Below, in pieces: positions 7,754 through 16,892 of a DNA stretch of 64,000 nucleotides; position 1 is the stretch's first letter; each line of letters starts with the position of its first letter. The DNA is from Streptomyces sp. NP160 (lineage in GTDB: Bacteria; Actinomycetota; Actinomycetes; Actinomycetales; Quadrisphaeraceae). A program made the position numbers and the translations under genes. Location: positions 1 through 64,000 of the forward strand of contig NZ_VDMJ01000031.1 of the NCBI RefSeq assembly GCF_006335115.1, read 5' to 3'. The notes beneath the pieces are model-generated. The model saw nothing but the letters and a program-made list of their open reading frames with translations, searched no databases and had not been told where the DNA came from.

Positions 7754-8506
7754 TCAGGCGGTGACGGGCGGGAGGTCGGCGTCCACGACGGCCGTGCCGT
7801 CGGCGTCGAGCACCTGCACCCGGGAGGCGTCGGCGCGCAGCACGGCCGCGTTCATCGTGCAGTCCACGGGACCGGCGGTGCCGATCAGCGTCCCGGCCAC
7901 CACGGCCCGCCCGGCCTCGTCGACGACCACCACGCTGTAGGTGCGGCCGGGCTCCAGGCCCGTGAGGTCGAGGAACGTCTCCGTGCCCCACGTGTGGGCC
8001 GTCACCGCGGCGGTCGCGCCCACCCCGGCGCTGGTGCGGGTCGAGACGCGCTCCACCGCCCCGAGCGCGCCCGGGGGGCCCGTGACGACGGCCGGCTGCC
8101 CGCGCCCGTCCAGGGCACCGCGCACCAGAGCCCCGCCCACCCCGCCGACGGCGAGGAGCAGGCAGGCCGCCAGCGCCAGGGCGGCGGTCCGCCGAGCCGG
8201 ACGGCGCTGCCGGGGCAGCTGGACCACCGGGTCGGCCGGGTCGGCCGGGGCTGGCAGGGCGACCGGGGCTGGCAGGGCGACCGGGGCAGCGGGCGCGGGA
8301 GGCTCCGGGACCCGCGGCGGGTCCTCCCGCCACGCCGCGGCGGGGTCGCGCAGCGGCTCCAGCTCGGCCAGCACCGCCCGCAGCTCCGCCAGCTCGTCCG
8401 CTGCGGCCCCGTCTCGGGCCAGCAGCGCGTCCAGGCGGGCGCGCTCGTCGTCGTCGAGGTGGCCGGTCGCCGCAGCGGCGAGCAGGGCGCGGTCAGCGTC
8501 GTCCAC
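7754..8506 (-). CDS. RskA-type anti-sigma factor
   Basis: A 250-residue predicted membrane-anchored anti-sigma factor. The N-terminal about 90 residues (ATGHLDDDERARLDALLARD) form the sigma-binding domain. A Pro/Ala-rich linker leads to one transmembrane helix (about residues 103-122, ALALAACLLLAVGGVGGALV). The C-terminal extracytoplasmic part has the RskA-domain features GLEPGRTYSVVVVDEAG and GPVDCTMNAAVLR. The N-terminus lacks an obvious HxxxCxxC zinc motif. Its start overlaps the end of the ECF sigma gene by 14 nt, so the two are co-translated as a partner pair. Confidence 0.82.
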   Translation of the reverse strand: MDDADRALLAAAATGHLDDDERARLDALLARDGAAADELAELRAVLAELEPLRDPAAAWREDPPRVPEPPAPAAPVALPAPVALPAPADPADPVVQLPRQRRPARRTAALALAACLLLAVGGVGGALVRGALDGRGQPAVVTGPPGALGAVERVSTRTSAGVGATAAVTAHTWGTETFLDLTGLEPGRTYSVVVVDEAGRAVVAGTLIGTAGPVDCTMNAAVLRADASRVQVLDADGTAVVDADLPPVTA

Positions 8507-9032
8507 GGTCGTCCACCCCCTCCTGGTCGGCTCTCCGGTCGGCCTCGAGCTCGGCCCGCAGGGCCTTGAGCGCGTAGAACATCCTCGTGCGCAGCGTGGC
8601 CACGGCCACGCCCGTCTCCAGTGATACGTCCGAGTAGTCGCGCCCGTTCAGGTGCACCTGCACCACCACCTGCCGGTGCTCGGGGCTGAGGGCCGCGAGC
8701 GCCTGCGCCAGCCGCATCCGCTCCACCACCGCCGCGTGGGCGTCGCGCGGGTCGGCGGCCTCCGGCACGGACCCGTCGGCGACCACCGGCGCCCGCCGCG
8801 CCCTGGCCCGGGCGGCGTCGACCACCACGTTGCGGGCGATGGCGAACAGCCACGTCCGCACCGACCCGCGGTCGGGGTCGTGGCGCTCGGAGGCCCGCCA
8901 GGCGCGGACGAAGACCTCCTGGACGCAGTCCTCGGCCAGGGCGCGGTCCCGCAGGGCGCTGGTGGCGAAGGCCACGAGCGTCGCGCCGTGCTCGGCGTAC
9001 GCCGCGCGCACGTCGAAGGCGCTGCGCCCCAC
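8493..9032 (-). CDS. ECF-family RNA polymerase sigma factor (SigK-like)
   Basis: A 179-residue sigma-70 family protein with region 2 (about 15-85: RALAEDCVQEVFVRAWRA, then TWLFAIARNVVVDAARARAR) and region 4 (about 115-170: ALSPEHRQVVVQVHLNGRDY, then VATLRTRMFYALKALRAEL). Region 1 and 3 are absent, as in ECF factors. The RskA-type anti-sigma directly downstream suggests the SigK/SigL group. I chose GTG 9032 because it gives normal ECF length. The divergent DUF4394 gene is the obvious candidate target, by analogy with SigK controlling secreted antigens in mycobacteria (inference). Confidence 0.87.
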   Translation of the reverse strand: MGRSAFDVRAAYAEHGATLVAFATSALRDRALAEDCVQEVFVRAWRASERHDPDRGSVRTWLFAIARNVVVDAARARARRAPVVADGSVPEAADPRDAHAAVVERMRLAQALAALSPEHRQVVVQVHLNGRDYSDVSLETGVAVATLRTRMFYALKALRAELEADRRADQEGVDDRGRR

Positions 9033-9180
9033 CCGTCCCCCGATCCCCGGCCCTCGGCCCCGTCGCCCGCGACCGACTCGCGAAAAGTACAGATCGCGGT
9101 GAACGCGGGCGAAGCGGCCTTCGTAGGACCGGGTGAACCCCTCCGCTCCAGGAGGGGCCGCGACCACAGAGGAGAACACC

Positions 9181-10047
9181 GTGGGACTCACCCGCACCGC
9201 CGCCGCAGCCGCCGCCGGAGCCCTCGTCCTGTCCGCCGTCGGCATCGGAGCCGCCCAGGCGCACGAGGGCAAGAGCAAGGGCCACGGGGGCGGCCAGTCC
9301 GTGGTCGGCCTCGCCTCCGAGGGCACCTCGCTGGTGCAGCTGACGGTGCGCAAGGGCGTGCAGGGCGGTGAGGCCAAGAAGGTCACCGGCCTGCAGGGCG
9401 ACGGCAAGCTCGTCGGCATCGACCACCGCGTGCAGGACGGCAAGCTCTACGGCGTCGGCGACAAGGGCGGCGTCTACACCCTCGACGCCGGCAGCGGCGC
9501 CGCCACCAAGGTCGCCCAGCTGACCGTCGCCCTCGAGGGCACGGCCTTCGGCGTGGACTTCAACCCCGCTGCCAACGCGCTGCGCATCATCAGCGACACC
9601 GGCCAGAACCTGCGCCACCCGTTCGCCACCCCGGGCGCGGCGACCGTGGCCGACAAGGCGCTCAACTCCCCCGCGGCCACCCCGCCCGTCGACCGCACGA
9701 ACGGCGTGACCGGTGCGGCGTACACGAACAACGACCTGAACGACAGCACGGGCACCGTGCTCTACGACATCTCCACCGCCAGCGACCAGCTGCTCCTGCA
9801 GTCCCCGGCCAACTCCGGCTCGCTGGTGCCCGTGGGCGGCCTCGGCGTGGACGCGCAGGGCGACGCCGGCTTCGACGTCCTCTCGGAGCTGCGCGACGGC
9901 AAGGCCGTCGGCGCCAAGGCGTGGGCCTCGCTCACGGTGGGCGGCAAGCAGGGCCTGTACGAGATCAACCTCGTCAACGGCTCGGCCTCCAAGGTCGGCG
10001 ACCTGCCCGCCGGTGTGACCGACATCGCGGTGCCGCTGGCCCGCTGA
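9181..10047 (+). CDS. Secreted DUF4394-domain protein
   Basis: The 288-residue protein begins with a signal peptide (about residues 1-26, ending near GAAQAHEGK), then a His/Lys/Gly-rich spacer and the DUF4394 region. That region has repeated beta-propeller-like strands such as LVGIDHRVQDGKLYGVGDKG, VDFNPAANALRIISDTGQN and VYTLDAG. Function of the family is unknown. GTG 9181 is favoured over GTG 9133 because AGGAG lies 8 nt upstream and the signal peptide then starts correctly. It is divergent from the ECF sigma/anti-sigma pair and is probably under its control, though I could not define a matching promoter pair with confidence. Confidence 0.82.
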   Translation: MGLTRTAAAAAAGALVLSAVGIGAAQAHEGKSKGHGGGQSVVGLASEGTSLVQLTVRKGVQGGEAKKVTGLQGDGKLVGIDHRVQDGKLYGVGDKGGVYTLDAGSGAATKVAQLTVALEGTAFGVDFNPAANALRIISDTGQNLRHPFATPGAATVADKALNSPAATPPVDRTNGVTGAAYTNNDLNDSTGTVLYDISTASDQLLLQSPANSGSLVPVGGLGVDAQGDAGFDVLSELRDGKAVGAKAWASLTVGGKQGLYEINLVNGSASKVGDLPAGVTDIAVPLAR

Positions 10048-10053
10048 CCCCGC

Positions 10054-10130
10054 GCGAGCGGGACGCGCGGACCGAGGACGTCGGGCCGGAGGAGGGGACC
10101 GGCCCGGCGTCCGCCGCGCGCCCCGCTCGC
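10054..10130. terminator. Long bidirectional terminator-like hairpin
   Basis: GCGAGCGGG-A-CGCGCGG (10054-10070) pairs with CCGCGCG-C-CCCGCTCGC (10114-10130) apart from one A/C mismatch. The enclosed bases contain a further GGGCCGG/CCGGCCC pairing. The structure sits between the convergent stops of the DUF4394 gene and the TPR-like gene. Confidence 0.55.
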
Positions 10131-10141
10131 AGGGACGGGTC

Positions 10142-10600
10142 TCACGAGCTCGCAGAGCTCGTGGAGGCCCGGTGCAGCGCGCCCGCCCGGCGCATCGCCG
10201 CGCGGGCGCGCTTGCGGTCCCCGGCGACGTCGTAGGCGCAGGCCAGCCGGAACCACGAGCCGAAGTCGTCGGGGGCGGCCTCGGTCTCGGCGCGGTAGCG
10301 CTCGAACGCGGCGTCAGCGGCGGACCTGTCGATGCGGCCCGCCTCGTTGCGCGGCAGGTCGTCCGGGGGCAGCCGCCCCTCGCGCTCGAGCTGGCGGGCC
10401 ATCTTCTCGGTGCGCACCCCGAACGCCAGCTCGCGGGCGATGGCCCACACCACCACCACCGGCAGGATGAGCACCCCCACCCCGAGCAGCGCGCCGGCGG
10501 GCGTGCCGTCGGCGATGAGCACCACCCCGCGCTGCCCCAGCAGCACGAGGTAGAGCAGCAGCATCGCCAGCAGCAGGCCGACGACGACCTTGGTCCTCAC
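10142..10600 (-). CDS. Small membrane protein with TPR-like C-terminal domain
   Basis: A 152-residue protein with two N-terminal hydrophobic helices (about 5-22 and 35-55) and a soluble C-terminal domain. The latter ends in GSWFRLACAYDVAGDRKRARAAMRRA, read as one TPR-like helix pair (residue pattern W-LA-AY--AGD---AR-A). Similar proteins follow dapB in other actinobacteria, but no function is established. It starts 1 nt after the dapB stop and is therefore in that operon. A short palindrome at 10143-10163 lies inside its last codons. Confidence 0.7.
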   Translation of the reverse strand: MRTKVVVGLLLAMLLLYLVLLGQRGVVLIADGTPAGALLGVGVLILPVVVVWAIARELAFGVRTEKMARQLEREGRLPPDDLPRNEAGRIDRSAADAAFERYRAETEAAPDDFGSWFRLACAYDVAGDRKRARAAMRRAGALHRASTSSASS

Positions 10601-10601
10601 C

Positions 10602-11351
10602 TCAGACGCCCAGCAGGTGCTCGAGGCCCACGGTCAGCCCGGGCCGGGAACCCACCTCGCGCACCGCGAGCAGCAGCCCGGGCGCGTAGGCGGCGCGGTC
10701 GCTCGCCTCGTGGCGCAGCGTGAGCACCTCCCCGTGGTTGCCGAGCCAGACCTCCTGCGCCGCCATGACGCCGGCCATGCGCAGGCTGTGCACGGGCACG
10801 CCGTCCACGTCGGCGCCGCGCGCCCCGTCGAGCGCCGAGCTCGTGGCGTCGGGCGCCCGGCCCGTCCCCGCCTCCCGCCGCGCGGCGGCCACGAGCTCCG
10901 CCGTGCGCACCGCGGTGCCGCTGGGGGCGTCGACCTTGGCGGGGTGGTGGGCCTCGAGGACCTCCACCGAGGTGAACCACCGGGCGGCCTGCTGCGCGAA
11001 GCGCACCATGAGCACCGCGCCGATCGCGAAGTTGGGGACGACGACGACGCCGGTCCCCTCCGGCGCGTCGTCCAGCTGCCCGCGCAGGCGGCCCAGCGCA
11101 GCCTCGTCCCAGCCGCTGGTGCCGACCACCACGTGCACGCCGGCGGCCACGAGGGCCTCGACGACGCCCGGCGAGGCGGACGGCACGGACAGGTCCACCG
11201 CCACCTGCGCGCCGGACTCCCGGGCGAGCGCCGCGGGGTCGTCGTCGCGGTGGGCGCGGGCCACGAGCTCGAGGTCGTCCGACGACTCCACGGCCTCGCA
11301 CGCCATCCGGCCCATCTTCCCGCCGGCGCCGACCACCAGCACGCGGGTCAC
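10602..11351 (-). CDS. dapB: 4-hydroxy-tetrahydrodipicolinate reductase
   Basis: Reduces the DapA product in the diaminopimelate/lysine pathway with NAD(P)H, supplying peptidoglycan and lysine synthesis. The 249-residue protein shows the nucleotide-binding loop VVGAGGKMGRMA, GTSGWDE, PNFAIGAVLMVRFA, and the active-site block EAHHPAKVDAPSGTA with His-His and Lys. The GTG at 11351 overlaps the M16 peptidase stop as GTGA, indicating translational coupling; this decides the start over upstream in-frame codons. Length is typical (245-270). Confidence 0.94.
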   Translation of the reverse strand: MTRVLVVGAGGKMGRMACEAVESSDDLELVARAHRDDDPAALARESGAQVAVDLSVPSASPGVVEALVAAGVHVVVGTSGWDEAALGRLRGQLDDAPEGTGVVVVPNFAIGAVLMVRFAQQAARWFTSVEVLEAHHPAKVDAPSGTAVRTAELVAAARREAGTGRAPDATSSALDGARGADVDGVPVHSLRMAGVMAAQEVWLGNHGEVLTLRHEASDRAAYAPGLLLAVREVGSRPGLTVGLEHLLGV

Positions 11352-12706
11352 GGGGCCACCGCCACGGGGTCGGCGTCGAACGGCCCGACCACCGTGAGGT
11401 GGTGCGGCGCTGCCCACAGCTCCGCGGCGAGCTGCTGCACGTCGTCAGCGGTCACCGACGCGGCCCGCGCGAGGGCGTCGTCGAGGGACAGGTACTCCCC
11501 GTGCACCAGCTCGGCCTTGCCCAGGCGCGACATCCGCGAGCCGGAGTCCTCCAAGGCCAGCACGGTGCCGCCGCTGACCTGCCCGACGGCGCGCTCCAGC
11601 TCGCCGTCGCGCAGGCCGCCGGTGGCCAGCTGCTCCCACTCGTGCGCCAGCAGCTCCACCACCTGCGGCACCCGCGACGGCGTGCAGCCCGCGTAGAGCC
11701 CGAAGAGCCCGGCGTCGGCGTACCCGGAGGAGAAGGAGTAGACGGAGTAGGCGAGTCCGCGGCGCTCGCGGACCTCCTGGAAGAGGCGGCTGCTCATGCC
11801 GCCGCCGAGGACCGCGTTGAGCACGGCGAGGACGTGCCGGCGCGGGTCGCCCGCGCGCAGCCCGGCACCGCCGAGCACCACGTTGGCCTGCTCGGTCGGC
11901 CGGTCCACGGTGAGCACCGAGCCGCCGGGCAGCCCGTCGGCGATGCCGCGGTCCCCGCGCCCGCCGGAGGAGCGCCGCGCCAGCGGCGTCCTGGCGTCCT
12001 GCGGCCAGCCCGCTCCCGCCAGCGCGGCGGACACCGCCGCGCACAGGGCGTCGTGGTCGAGCCCGCCGGCGGCGGTGACCACCAGTCCGGGTGCGGTGTA
12101 GTGCTGCTGGTAGTGCTCCCACACGGCGTCGCGCGGGACGTCGAGGATCGTCTGCGCGGTGCCCCCGATGGGGCGGCCCAGCGGGGTGCCCTCGCCGAAG
12201 ACCTGCTCGGTGAAGCGCTCGTGGGCGACGTCGACGGGGTCGTCGTCGTTCATCGCCAGCTCCTCGAGGATCACCTGGCGCTCCCCCTCGAGGTCGTCGG
12301 GGTCGAGGGTGGCGGAGGTGACCATGTCGGCGATGACGTCGACCGCCAGCGGCAGGTCGGTGTCGAGCACGCGCGCGTAGTAGGTGGTGTGCTCCTTGCC
12401 GGTGGCGGCGTTCGACTCCCCGCCCACGGCGTCGAAGGCCGAGGCGATGTCGAGCGCGGAGCGGTTGCGCGTGCCCTTGAACAGCAGGTGCTCGAGGAAG
12501 TGCGTGGAGCCGTGGTGGCCGTCCGCCTCGTCGCGCGACCCGACGCCCACCCAGGCGCCCAGGGTCGCCGAGCGCAGGCCGGGCACCGACTCGGTGAGCA
12601 CCCGGACGCCTCCGGCCAGGACGCTGCGGCGCACGGTGGCGCCGGCGTCCTGGCCGGAGAGGGTCAGGGTGCCCTCCTGCTCCAGGGGCAGGGGGACAGC
12701 CGTCAT
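11348..12706 (-). CDS. M16-family zinc peptidase (PepR-like processing peptidase)
   Basis: A 452-residue inverzincin. The HxxEH motif is in GSTHFLEHLLFKGT (about residues 66-79), with the third ligand Glu expected in ERQVILEELAMNDDDP (about 140-155). The C-terminal half has the inactive M16 repeat with GLAYSVYSFSSGYADAGLFG. Substrate unknown in actinobacteria; the gene conservatively lies between pnp and dapB. It starts 17 nt downstream of the pnp stop and its stop overlaps dapB by 4 nt, so pnp, this peptidase and dapB form one transcription unit. Confidence 0.9.
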   Translation of the reverse strand: MTAVPLPLEQEGTLTLSGQDAGATVRRSVLAGGVRVLTESVPGLRSATLGAWVGVGSRDEADGHHGSTHFLEHLLFKGTRNRSALDIASAFDAVGGESNAATGKEHTTYYARVLDTDLPLAVDVIADMVTSATLDPDDLEGERQVILEELAMNDDDPVDVAHERFTEQVFGEGTPLGRPIGGTAQTILDVPRDAVWEHYQQHYTAPGLVVTAAGGLDHDALCAAVSAALAGAGWPQDARTPLARRSSGGRGDRGIADGLPGGSVLTVDRPTEQANVVLGGAGLRAGDPRRHVLAVLNAVLGGGMSSRLFQEVRERRGLAYSVYSFSSGYADAGLFGLYAGCTPSRVPQVVELLAHEWEQLATGGLRDGELERAVGQVSGGTVLALEDSGSRMSRLGKAELVHGEYLSLDDALARAASVTADDVQQLAAELWAAPHHLTVVGPFDADPVAVAP

Positions 12707-12723
12707 GTCAGCGGGTCAGTCCC

Positions 12724-14955
12724 TCAGATCGCCGCGGCCGGGGCCGCATCGGCAGAGGCTGCGGAGCTGTCCGCGGAGTCCTCGGTGACCGGGGACAGGC
12801 TGAGCTTGCCGCGCGGGTCGATCTCGGTGATCTCCACCTGGATCTTCTGGCCCACGGAGACCACGTCGTCGACGGACTCCACGCGCTTGCCGCCGGCCAG
12901 CGCGCGCATCTTGGAGATGTGCAGCAGGCCGTCCTTGCCCGGCGTCAGCGAGACGAAGGCGCCGAACGCGGTCGTCTTGACGACGGTGCCGACGTAGCGC
13001 TCCCCCACCTCGGGCATCTGCGGGTTGGCGATGGCGTTGATCGCGCTGCGCGCGGCCTCCGCCGACGGGCCGTCGACGGCGCCGATGTACACGGTGCCGT
13101 CGTCCTCGATGGAGATGTCGGCGCCGGTGTCGTCCTGGATCTGGTTGATCATCTTGCCCTTGGGGCCGATGACCTCGCCGATCTTGTCGACCGGGACCTT
13201 CACCGAGATCACGCGCGGGGCGGTGTCCGCCATCTCGTCGGGGCTGTCGATGGCCTCGGCCATCACCGACAGGATGTGCAGGCGGGCCTCGCGGGCCTGG
13301 GTCAGCGCGGACGCCAGCACCGAGGCGGGGATGCCGTCGAGCTTGGTGTCGAGCTGGATGGCGGTGACGAACTCGGAGGTGCCGGCCACCTTGAAGTCCA
13401 TGTCACCGAACGCGTCCTCGGCGCCCAGGATGTCGGTGAGGGCCGCGTAGCGGGTCTCACCGTCCACCTCGGCGGAGACGAGGCCCATGGCGATGCCGGC
13501 GACGGGCGCGCGCAGCGGCACACCCGCGTTCAGCAGCGACATGGTGGACGCGCAGACCGAGCCCATCGAGGTGGAGCCGTTGGAGCCCAGCGCCTCGGAG
13601 ACCTGGCGGATCGCGTAGGGGAACTCCTCGCGGCTCGGCAGCACCGGCACGAGGGCCCGCTCCGCCAGGGCGCCGTGGCCGATCTCGCGGCGCTTCGGGG
13701 AGCCGACGCGGCCGGTCTCGCCGGTGGAGAACGGCGGGAAGTTGTAGTTGTGCATGTAGCGCTTGCGCGTCACCGGCGAGAGGGTGTCGAGCTGCTGCTC
13801 CATGCGGAGCATGTTCAGCGTGGTGACGCCCAGGATCTGGGTCTCGCCGCGCTCGAACAGCGCCGAGCCGTGCACGCGGGGCAGCACGTCGACCTCGGCC
13901 GAGAGCTGGCGGATGTCGCGCAGGCCGCGGCCGTCGATGCGGGTGCCGTCGCGCAGGATCGACTGGCGCACGAGCGACTTGTTCAGCGAGCGGAAGGCGG
14001 CCGAGACCTCCTTCTCACGCCCCTCGAACCGGCCGGCGAGGGCCTCCTGGACCTTCGCCTTGACGGCGTCGGTGGCGGCCTCGCGCTCCTGCTTGTCGGC
14101 GATCGACAGCGCAGCGGTCAGGTCGGTGGTGCCAGCGGCCCTGACGGCCTCGAGCACGTCGTCCTGGTAGTCCAGGAAGCGGGGGAACTCCACGGCCGGC
14201 TTCTGCGCGGCGGCGGCCAGCTCGGCCTGGGCGCGGCACAGCTCGGCGATGAAGGGCTTGGCGGCCTCGAGGCCCTGCGCGACGACCTCCTCGGTCGGCG
14301 CCGGGGCGCCGCCCTTGATGGCGTCCCAGGAGGTCTCGGTGGCCTCGGCCTCGACCATCATGATCGCGACGTCGTCACCGACGACGCGGCCGGCCACGAC
14401 CATGTCGAAGACGGCGCGCTCGATCTCGGAGTGGCGCGGGAAGGCGACCCACTGGCCGTCGATGAGGGCGACGCGGACGCCGCCGATCGGGCCGGAGAAC
14501 GGCAGGCCGCTCAGCTGGGTGGACGCCGAGGCGGCGTTGATGGCCAGCACGTCGTACGGGTCGTCCGGGTGCAGCGCGAGCACCGAGATGACGACCTGGA
14601 CCTCGTTGCGCAGGCCGCTCACGAAGGAGGGGCGCAGCGGGCGGTCGATGAGGCGGCAGGTGAGGATCGCGTCGGTGCCGGGACGGCCCTCGCGGCGGAA
14701 GAACGAGCCGGGGATCTTGCCCGCGGCGTACATCCGCTCCTCGACGTCGACGGTGAGCGGGAAGAAGTCGAAGCCGTCGCGCGGGTGCTTGCCGGCCGTG
14801 GTGGCGCTCAGCAGCATCGTCTCGCCGTCCAGGTAGGCGGCGACGGAGCCGGCGGCCTGCTTGGCGAGGCGGCCGGTCTCGAAGCGGACGGTGCGGGAGC
14901 CGAACGAGCCGTTGTCGAGGACGGCGGTGCTGGCGGAGATCTCGGGACCCTCCAC
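12724..14955 (-). CDS. pnp: Polyribonucleotide nucleotidyltransferase (PNPase)
   Basis: 3'-5' phosphorolytic exoribonuclease that can also synthesise 3' tails. In 743 residues it has two RNase PH domains with an alpha-helical linker, then KH (about 585-645: [20 protein letters not shown]) and S1 (about 655-720: [20 protein letters not shown]). Catalytic-core segments seen include [20 protein letters not shown] and [13 protein letters not shown] 14955 is chosen because GAGGGA lies 7 nt upstream. It follows rpsO with a strong hairpin between, the arrangement known from many bacteria where the leader is a control point. Confidence 0.96.
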   Translation of the reverse strand: MEGPEISASTAVLDNGSFGSRTVRFETGRLAKQAAGSVAAYLDGETMLLSATTAGKHPRDGFDFFPLTVDVEERMYAAGKIPGSFFRREGRPGTDAILTCRLIDRPLRPSFVSGLRNEVQVVISVLALHPDDPYDVLAINAASASTQLSGLPFSGPIGGVRVALIDGQWVAFPRHSEIERAVFDMVVAGRVVGDDVAIMMVEAEATETSWDAIKGGAPAPTEEVVAQGLEAAKPFIAELCRAQAELAAAAQKPAVEFPRFLDYQDDVLEAVRAAGTTDLTAALSIADKQEREAATDAVKAKVQEALAGRFEGREKEVSAAFRSLNKSLVRQSILRDGTRIDGRGLRDIRQLSAEVDVLPRVHGSALFERGETQILGVTTLNMLRMEQQLDTLSPVTRKRYMHNYNFPPFSTGETGRVGSPKRREIGHGALAERALVPVLPSREEFPYAIRQVSEALGSNGSTSMGSVCASTMSLLNAGVPLRAPVAGIAMGLVSAEVDGETRYAALTDILGAEDAFGDMDFKVAGTSEFVTAIQLDTKLDGIPASVLASALTQAREARLHILSVMAEAIDSPDEMADTAPRVISVKVPVDKIGEVIGPKGKMINQIQDDTGADISIEDDGTVYIGAVDGPSAEAARSAINAIANPQMPEVGERYVGTVVKTTAFGAFVSLTPGKDGLLHISKMRALAGGKRVESVDDVVSVGQKIQVEITEIDPRGKLSLSPVTEDSADSSAASADAAPAAAI

Positions 14956-15126
14956 GGGTTCCCTCTCTTTCTCTCGATGGCGGTGGACCACTCGGGTGCG
15001 AGCGGGCGCTGACCGGCCATCGATCGAAGCCGCCGGTCCGCCCCCGCCCTGCTGGACGGGGGTTCCGGCGGCCACTGTCGAGGACCGGGCCTCGCGCGCA
15101 CCACCCGGTGGGATCTGGGAAGTGCA

Positions 15127-15154
15127 GCGACCCCCGGCACCAGCCGGGGGTCGC
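15127..15154 (-). terminator. Perfect 12-bp hairpin after rpsO (terminator or rpsO-pnp processing site)
   Basis: GCGACCCCCGGC and its perfect complement surround a 4-nt loop, starting 6 nt after the rpsO stop on the minus strand. It could be the rpsO terminator with read-through into pnp, or a processing stem-loop. There is no U-tract. About 170 nt then separate it from pnp, enough for a second promoter. Confidence 0.7.
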
Positions 15155-15160
15155 GGTGGG

Positions 15161-15430
15161 TCAGCGGCGGATGCCGAGGCGCTCGATGAGCGTGCGGTAC
15201 CGGTTGATGTCCGTCTTGGTCAGGTACTGCAGCAGGCGACGGCGCTGGCCGACGAGCAGGAGCAGGCCACGACGGCTGTGGTGGTCGTGCGGGTGCTCCT
15301 TGAAGTGCTCGGTGAGGTCCTTGATGCGCTGCGTCAGCAGCGCGACCTGGACCTCGGGGGAGCCGGTGTCGCCCTCGGCCGTGGCGTACTCGGTCATGAT
15401 GCGCTGCTTGGTGGCGGCGTCCAGGGGCAT
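15161..15430 (-). CDS. rpsO: 30S ribosomal protein S15
   Basis: An 89-residue S15 protein of exactly the usual length. It binds the central domain of 16S rRNA. Diagnostic stretches are [59 protein letters not shown], and [21 protein letters not shown] in two parts. The upstream sequence carries GAGGAGTG about 7 nt before the ATG. It is followed by a perfect hairpin and then pnp. Confidence 0.98.
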   Translation of the reverse strand: MPLDAATKQRIMTEYATAEGDTGSPEVQVALLTQRIKDLTEHFKEHPHDHHSRRGLLLLVGQRRRLLQYLTKTDINRYRTLIERLGIRR

Positions 15431-15521
15431 GGGGCGGCACTCCTCTGAGTCTTCGTTGCGCGGCGCTCCGGGGCTGGTCCACCCGGGCTCTTCGGTCCGC
15501 GGCCGGTCTGACGGCACGTCC

Positions 15522-15527
15522 ATGCTA
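15522..15527 (-). promoter_or_regulatory. Possible rpsO promoter -10 element
   Basis: The 143-nt gap between ribF and rpsO contains TGTAGCAT on the minus strand, that is a TAGCAT hexamer with a TG extension, about 92 nt before the rpsO start. The upstream CTGACC is 20 nt away, too far for a standard -35, so this is only a candidate. Confidence 0.3.
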
Positions 15528-15573
15528 CAGCCGCGTGAACACCGCCCGGTCAGCCGCCGGGGTGGAAGGCCGC

Positions 15574-16605
15574 TCAGCACTCCACGGGGTGGGCGGCGAG
15601 CACCTCGCGGCAGCGGACCACGTCGGCGTCCATCTGCTCCACGAGCGCCTCGACCGAGTCGAAGCGCAGCGTGGGCCGCAGCATCTCCACGACGTCGACG
15701 CCCACCCGCTCGCCGTACAGGTCCAGCTCCGCGGAGGCCCGGCTGCCCACGAGGGCGTGCGCCTCCAGGCGGCGCTCCAGCCCGTCGAAGGTGGGGTTGG
15801 TGCCGATGGAGACCGCCGCCGGCAGCGTGCGCCCGCCCCGGGCCTCGGCCTCGGCGTCGGACAGGCCCGCGAGGTCGAGGCGCACCAGCCACCCGGCGTA
15901 GACGCCGTCGGCGGGGATGACCACCTCGACCTGGCCGAGGTTCGCCGTGGGGTAGCCCAGCTCGCGGCCGCGGTGGTCGCCGTGCACGACGACGCCCTCC
16001 ACGCGGTGGGGCCGCCCCAGCTGCTCCGCCGCACCCGCGACGTCGCCCTCGGCGAGCAGCTCGCGCACCCAGGACGAGCTCCAGCGGCGCTCGCCGTCGT
16101 CGTCCTGGGCGCCGTGGCGGGCGCCGTGCTCCCCGTGGACGTCCTCCAGGGCGACGGTCTCGAACGCGTGCTGCCCGCCCAGCTCCCGCAGGAGCTCGAG
16201 CGAGCCCGCGCCCCCCTGCCCGAACCTCGCGTCGCGGCCGGCGCAGACGACGTCCGCGCCCAGCGCCCCCACCAGGACGTCCGCCACGAAGCGCTCCGCC
16301 GACCACGACGCCAGCTCGGGGGTGAACGGCAGCACGAGGACGGCGTCGAGCCCGGTCTGCTCCAGCAGCTCCAGCTTGCGCCGCAGCGTGGTCAGCAGCG
16401 GCGGGGCGGCCTGCGGGCGCAGCACGGCGAGCGGGTGCGGGTCGAAGGTCACGGCCACGGCCTGGGCGCCGCGCGCGCGGGCGCGGGCCACGACGGCCCG
16501 CAGCACGCTCGCGTGCCCGCGGTGCACGCCGTCGAAGTTGCCGAGCGCCACCACGGACGGGCCGAAGCCCGCCGGGACCTCCTCGAGGCCTGACCACCGC
16601 TGCAC
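15574..16605 (-). CDS. ribF: Bifunctional riboflavin kinase / FAD synthetase
   Basis: Makes FMN from riboflavin and then FAD. The 343-residue protein has an N-terminal adenylyltransferase domain with [10 protein letters not shown] (about residues 22-31), [10 protein letters not shown], and [13 protein letters not shown]. The C-terminal kinase domain has [15 protein letters not shown], and [10 protein letters not shown]. The loop between [10 protein letters not shown] and SSSWVREL contains an acidic insertion (AQDDDGERR). Upstream of rpsO on the same strand; in many actinobacteria it directly follows truB, but here about 5.5 kb of accessory genes lie between. Confidence 0.95.
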   Translation of the reverse strand: MQRWSGLEEVPAGFGPSVVALGNFDGVHRGHASVLRAVVARARARGAQAVAVTFDPHPLAVLRPQAAPPLLTTLRRKLELLEQTGLDAVLVLPFTPELASWSAERFVADVLVGALGADVVCAGRDARFGQGGAGSLELLRELGGQHAFETVALEDVHGEHGARHGAQDDDGERRWSSSWVRELLAEGDVAGAAEQLGRPHRVEGVVVHGDHRGRELGYPTANLGQVEVVIPADGVYAGWLVRLDLAGLSDAEAEARGGRTLPAAVSIGTNPTFDGLERRLEAHALVGSRASAELDLYGERVGVDVVEMLRPTLRFDSVEALVEQMDADVVRCREVLAAHPVEC

Positions 16606-16700
16606 GACGCACAGTCTGACCGCCGCCGCGGGCAGGGCGCCGAGGGGGGCCGCCCAGCCGTCGGCGTGCGAGCGCGGCGGCCCCGCCCGATCATGGGGAG

Positions 16701-16880
16701 ATGGCCGGCATCCTCGACAAGCTCACCCGCTTCGCCCGCAGCCCGAAGGGCCAGCGCGCCATCAGCACCGCGAGCCGCAAGGCGCAGGAGTACGCCCGCG
16801 ACCCGAAGAACCGCTCCAAGATCGAGGGGCTGCGCTCGCGGCTCAGCGGTCGCGGCGGCTCGGGCGGCACCACCCGCTGA
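16701..16880 (+). CDS. Small basic protein of unknown function (59 residues)
   Basis: A 59-residue, Lys/Arg-rich soluble peptide beginning MAGILDKLTRFARSPKGQR, with a low-complexity SGRGGSGG segment near the end. It resembles short conserved actinobacterial proteins of unknown function found as single genes. A GATCAT hexamer lies 6 nt before the ATG (leaderless pattern), though GGGGAG directly abutting the ATG could also be read as a close Shine-Dalgarno site. Codon third positions are strongly G/C, supporting coding. Lies convergent with the S49 peptidase gene. Confidence 0.6.
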   Translation: MAGILDKLTRFARSPKGQRAISTASRKAQEYARDPKNRSKIEGLRSRLSGRGGSGGTTR

Positions 16881-16892
16881 CCGCCCCCGGCC

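Noticed and set aside
10143-10163. CACGAGCTC-GCA-GAGCTCGTG palindrome as a terminator
   Set aside because: It lies inside the last codons of the TPR-like gene; the longer hairpin at 10054-10130 in the true gap is the better terminator candidate.
12919-15012. Long plus-strand frame opposite pnp
   Set aside because: Low-complexity Gly/Val/Arg/Asp protein caused by third-position GC in pnp; no start context or motif.
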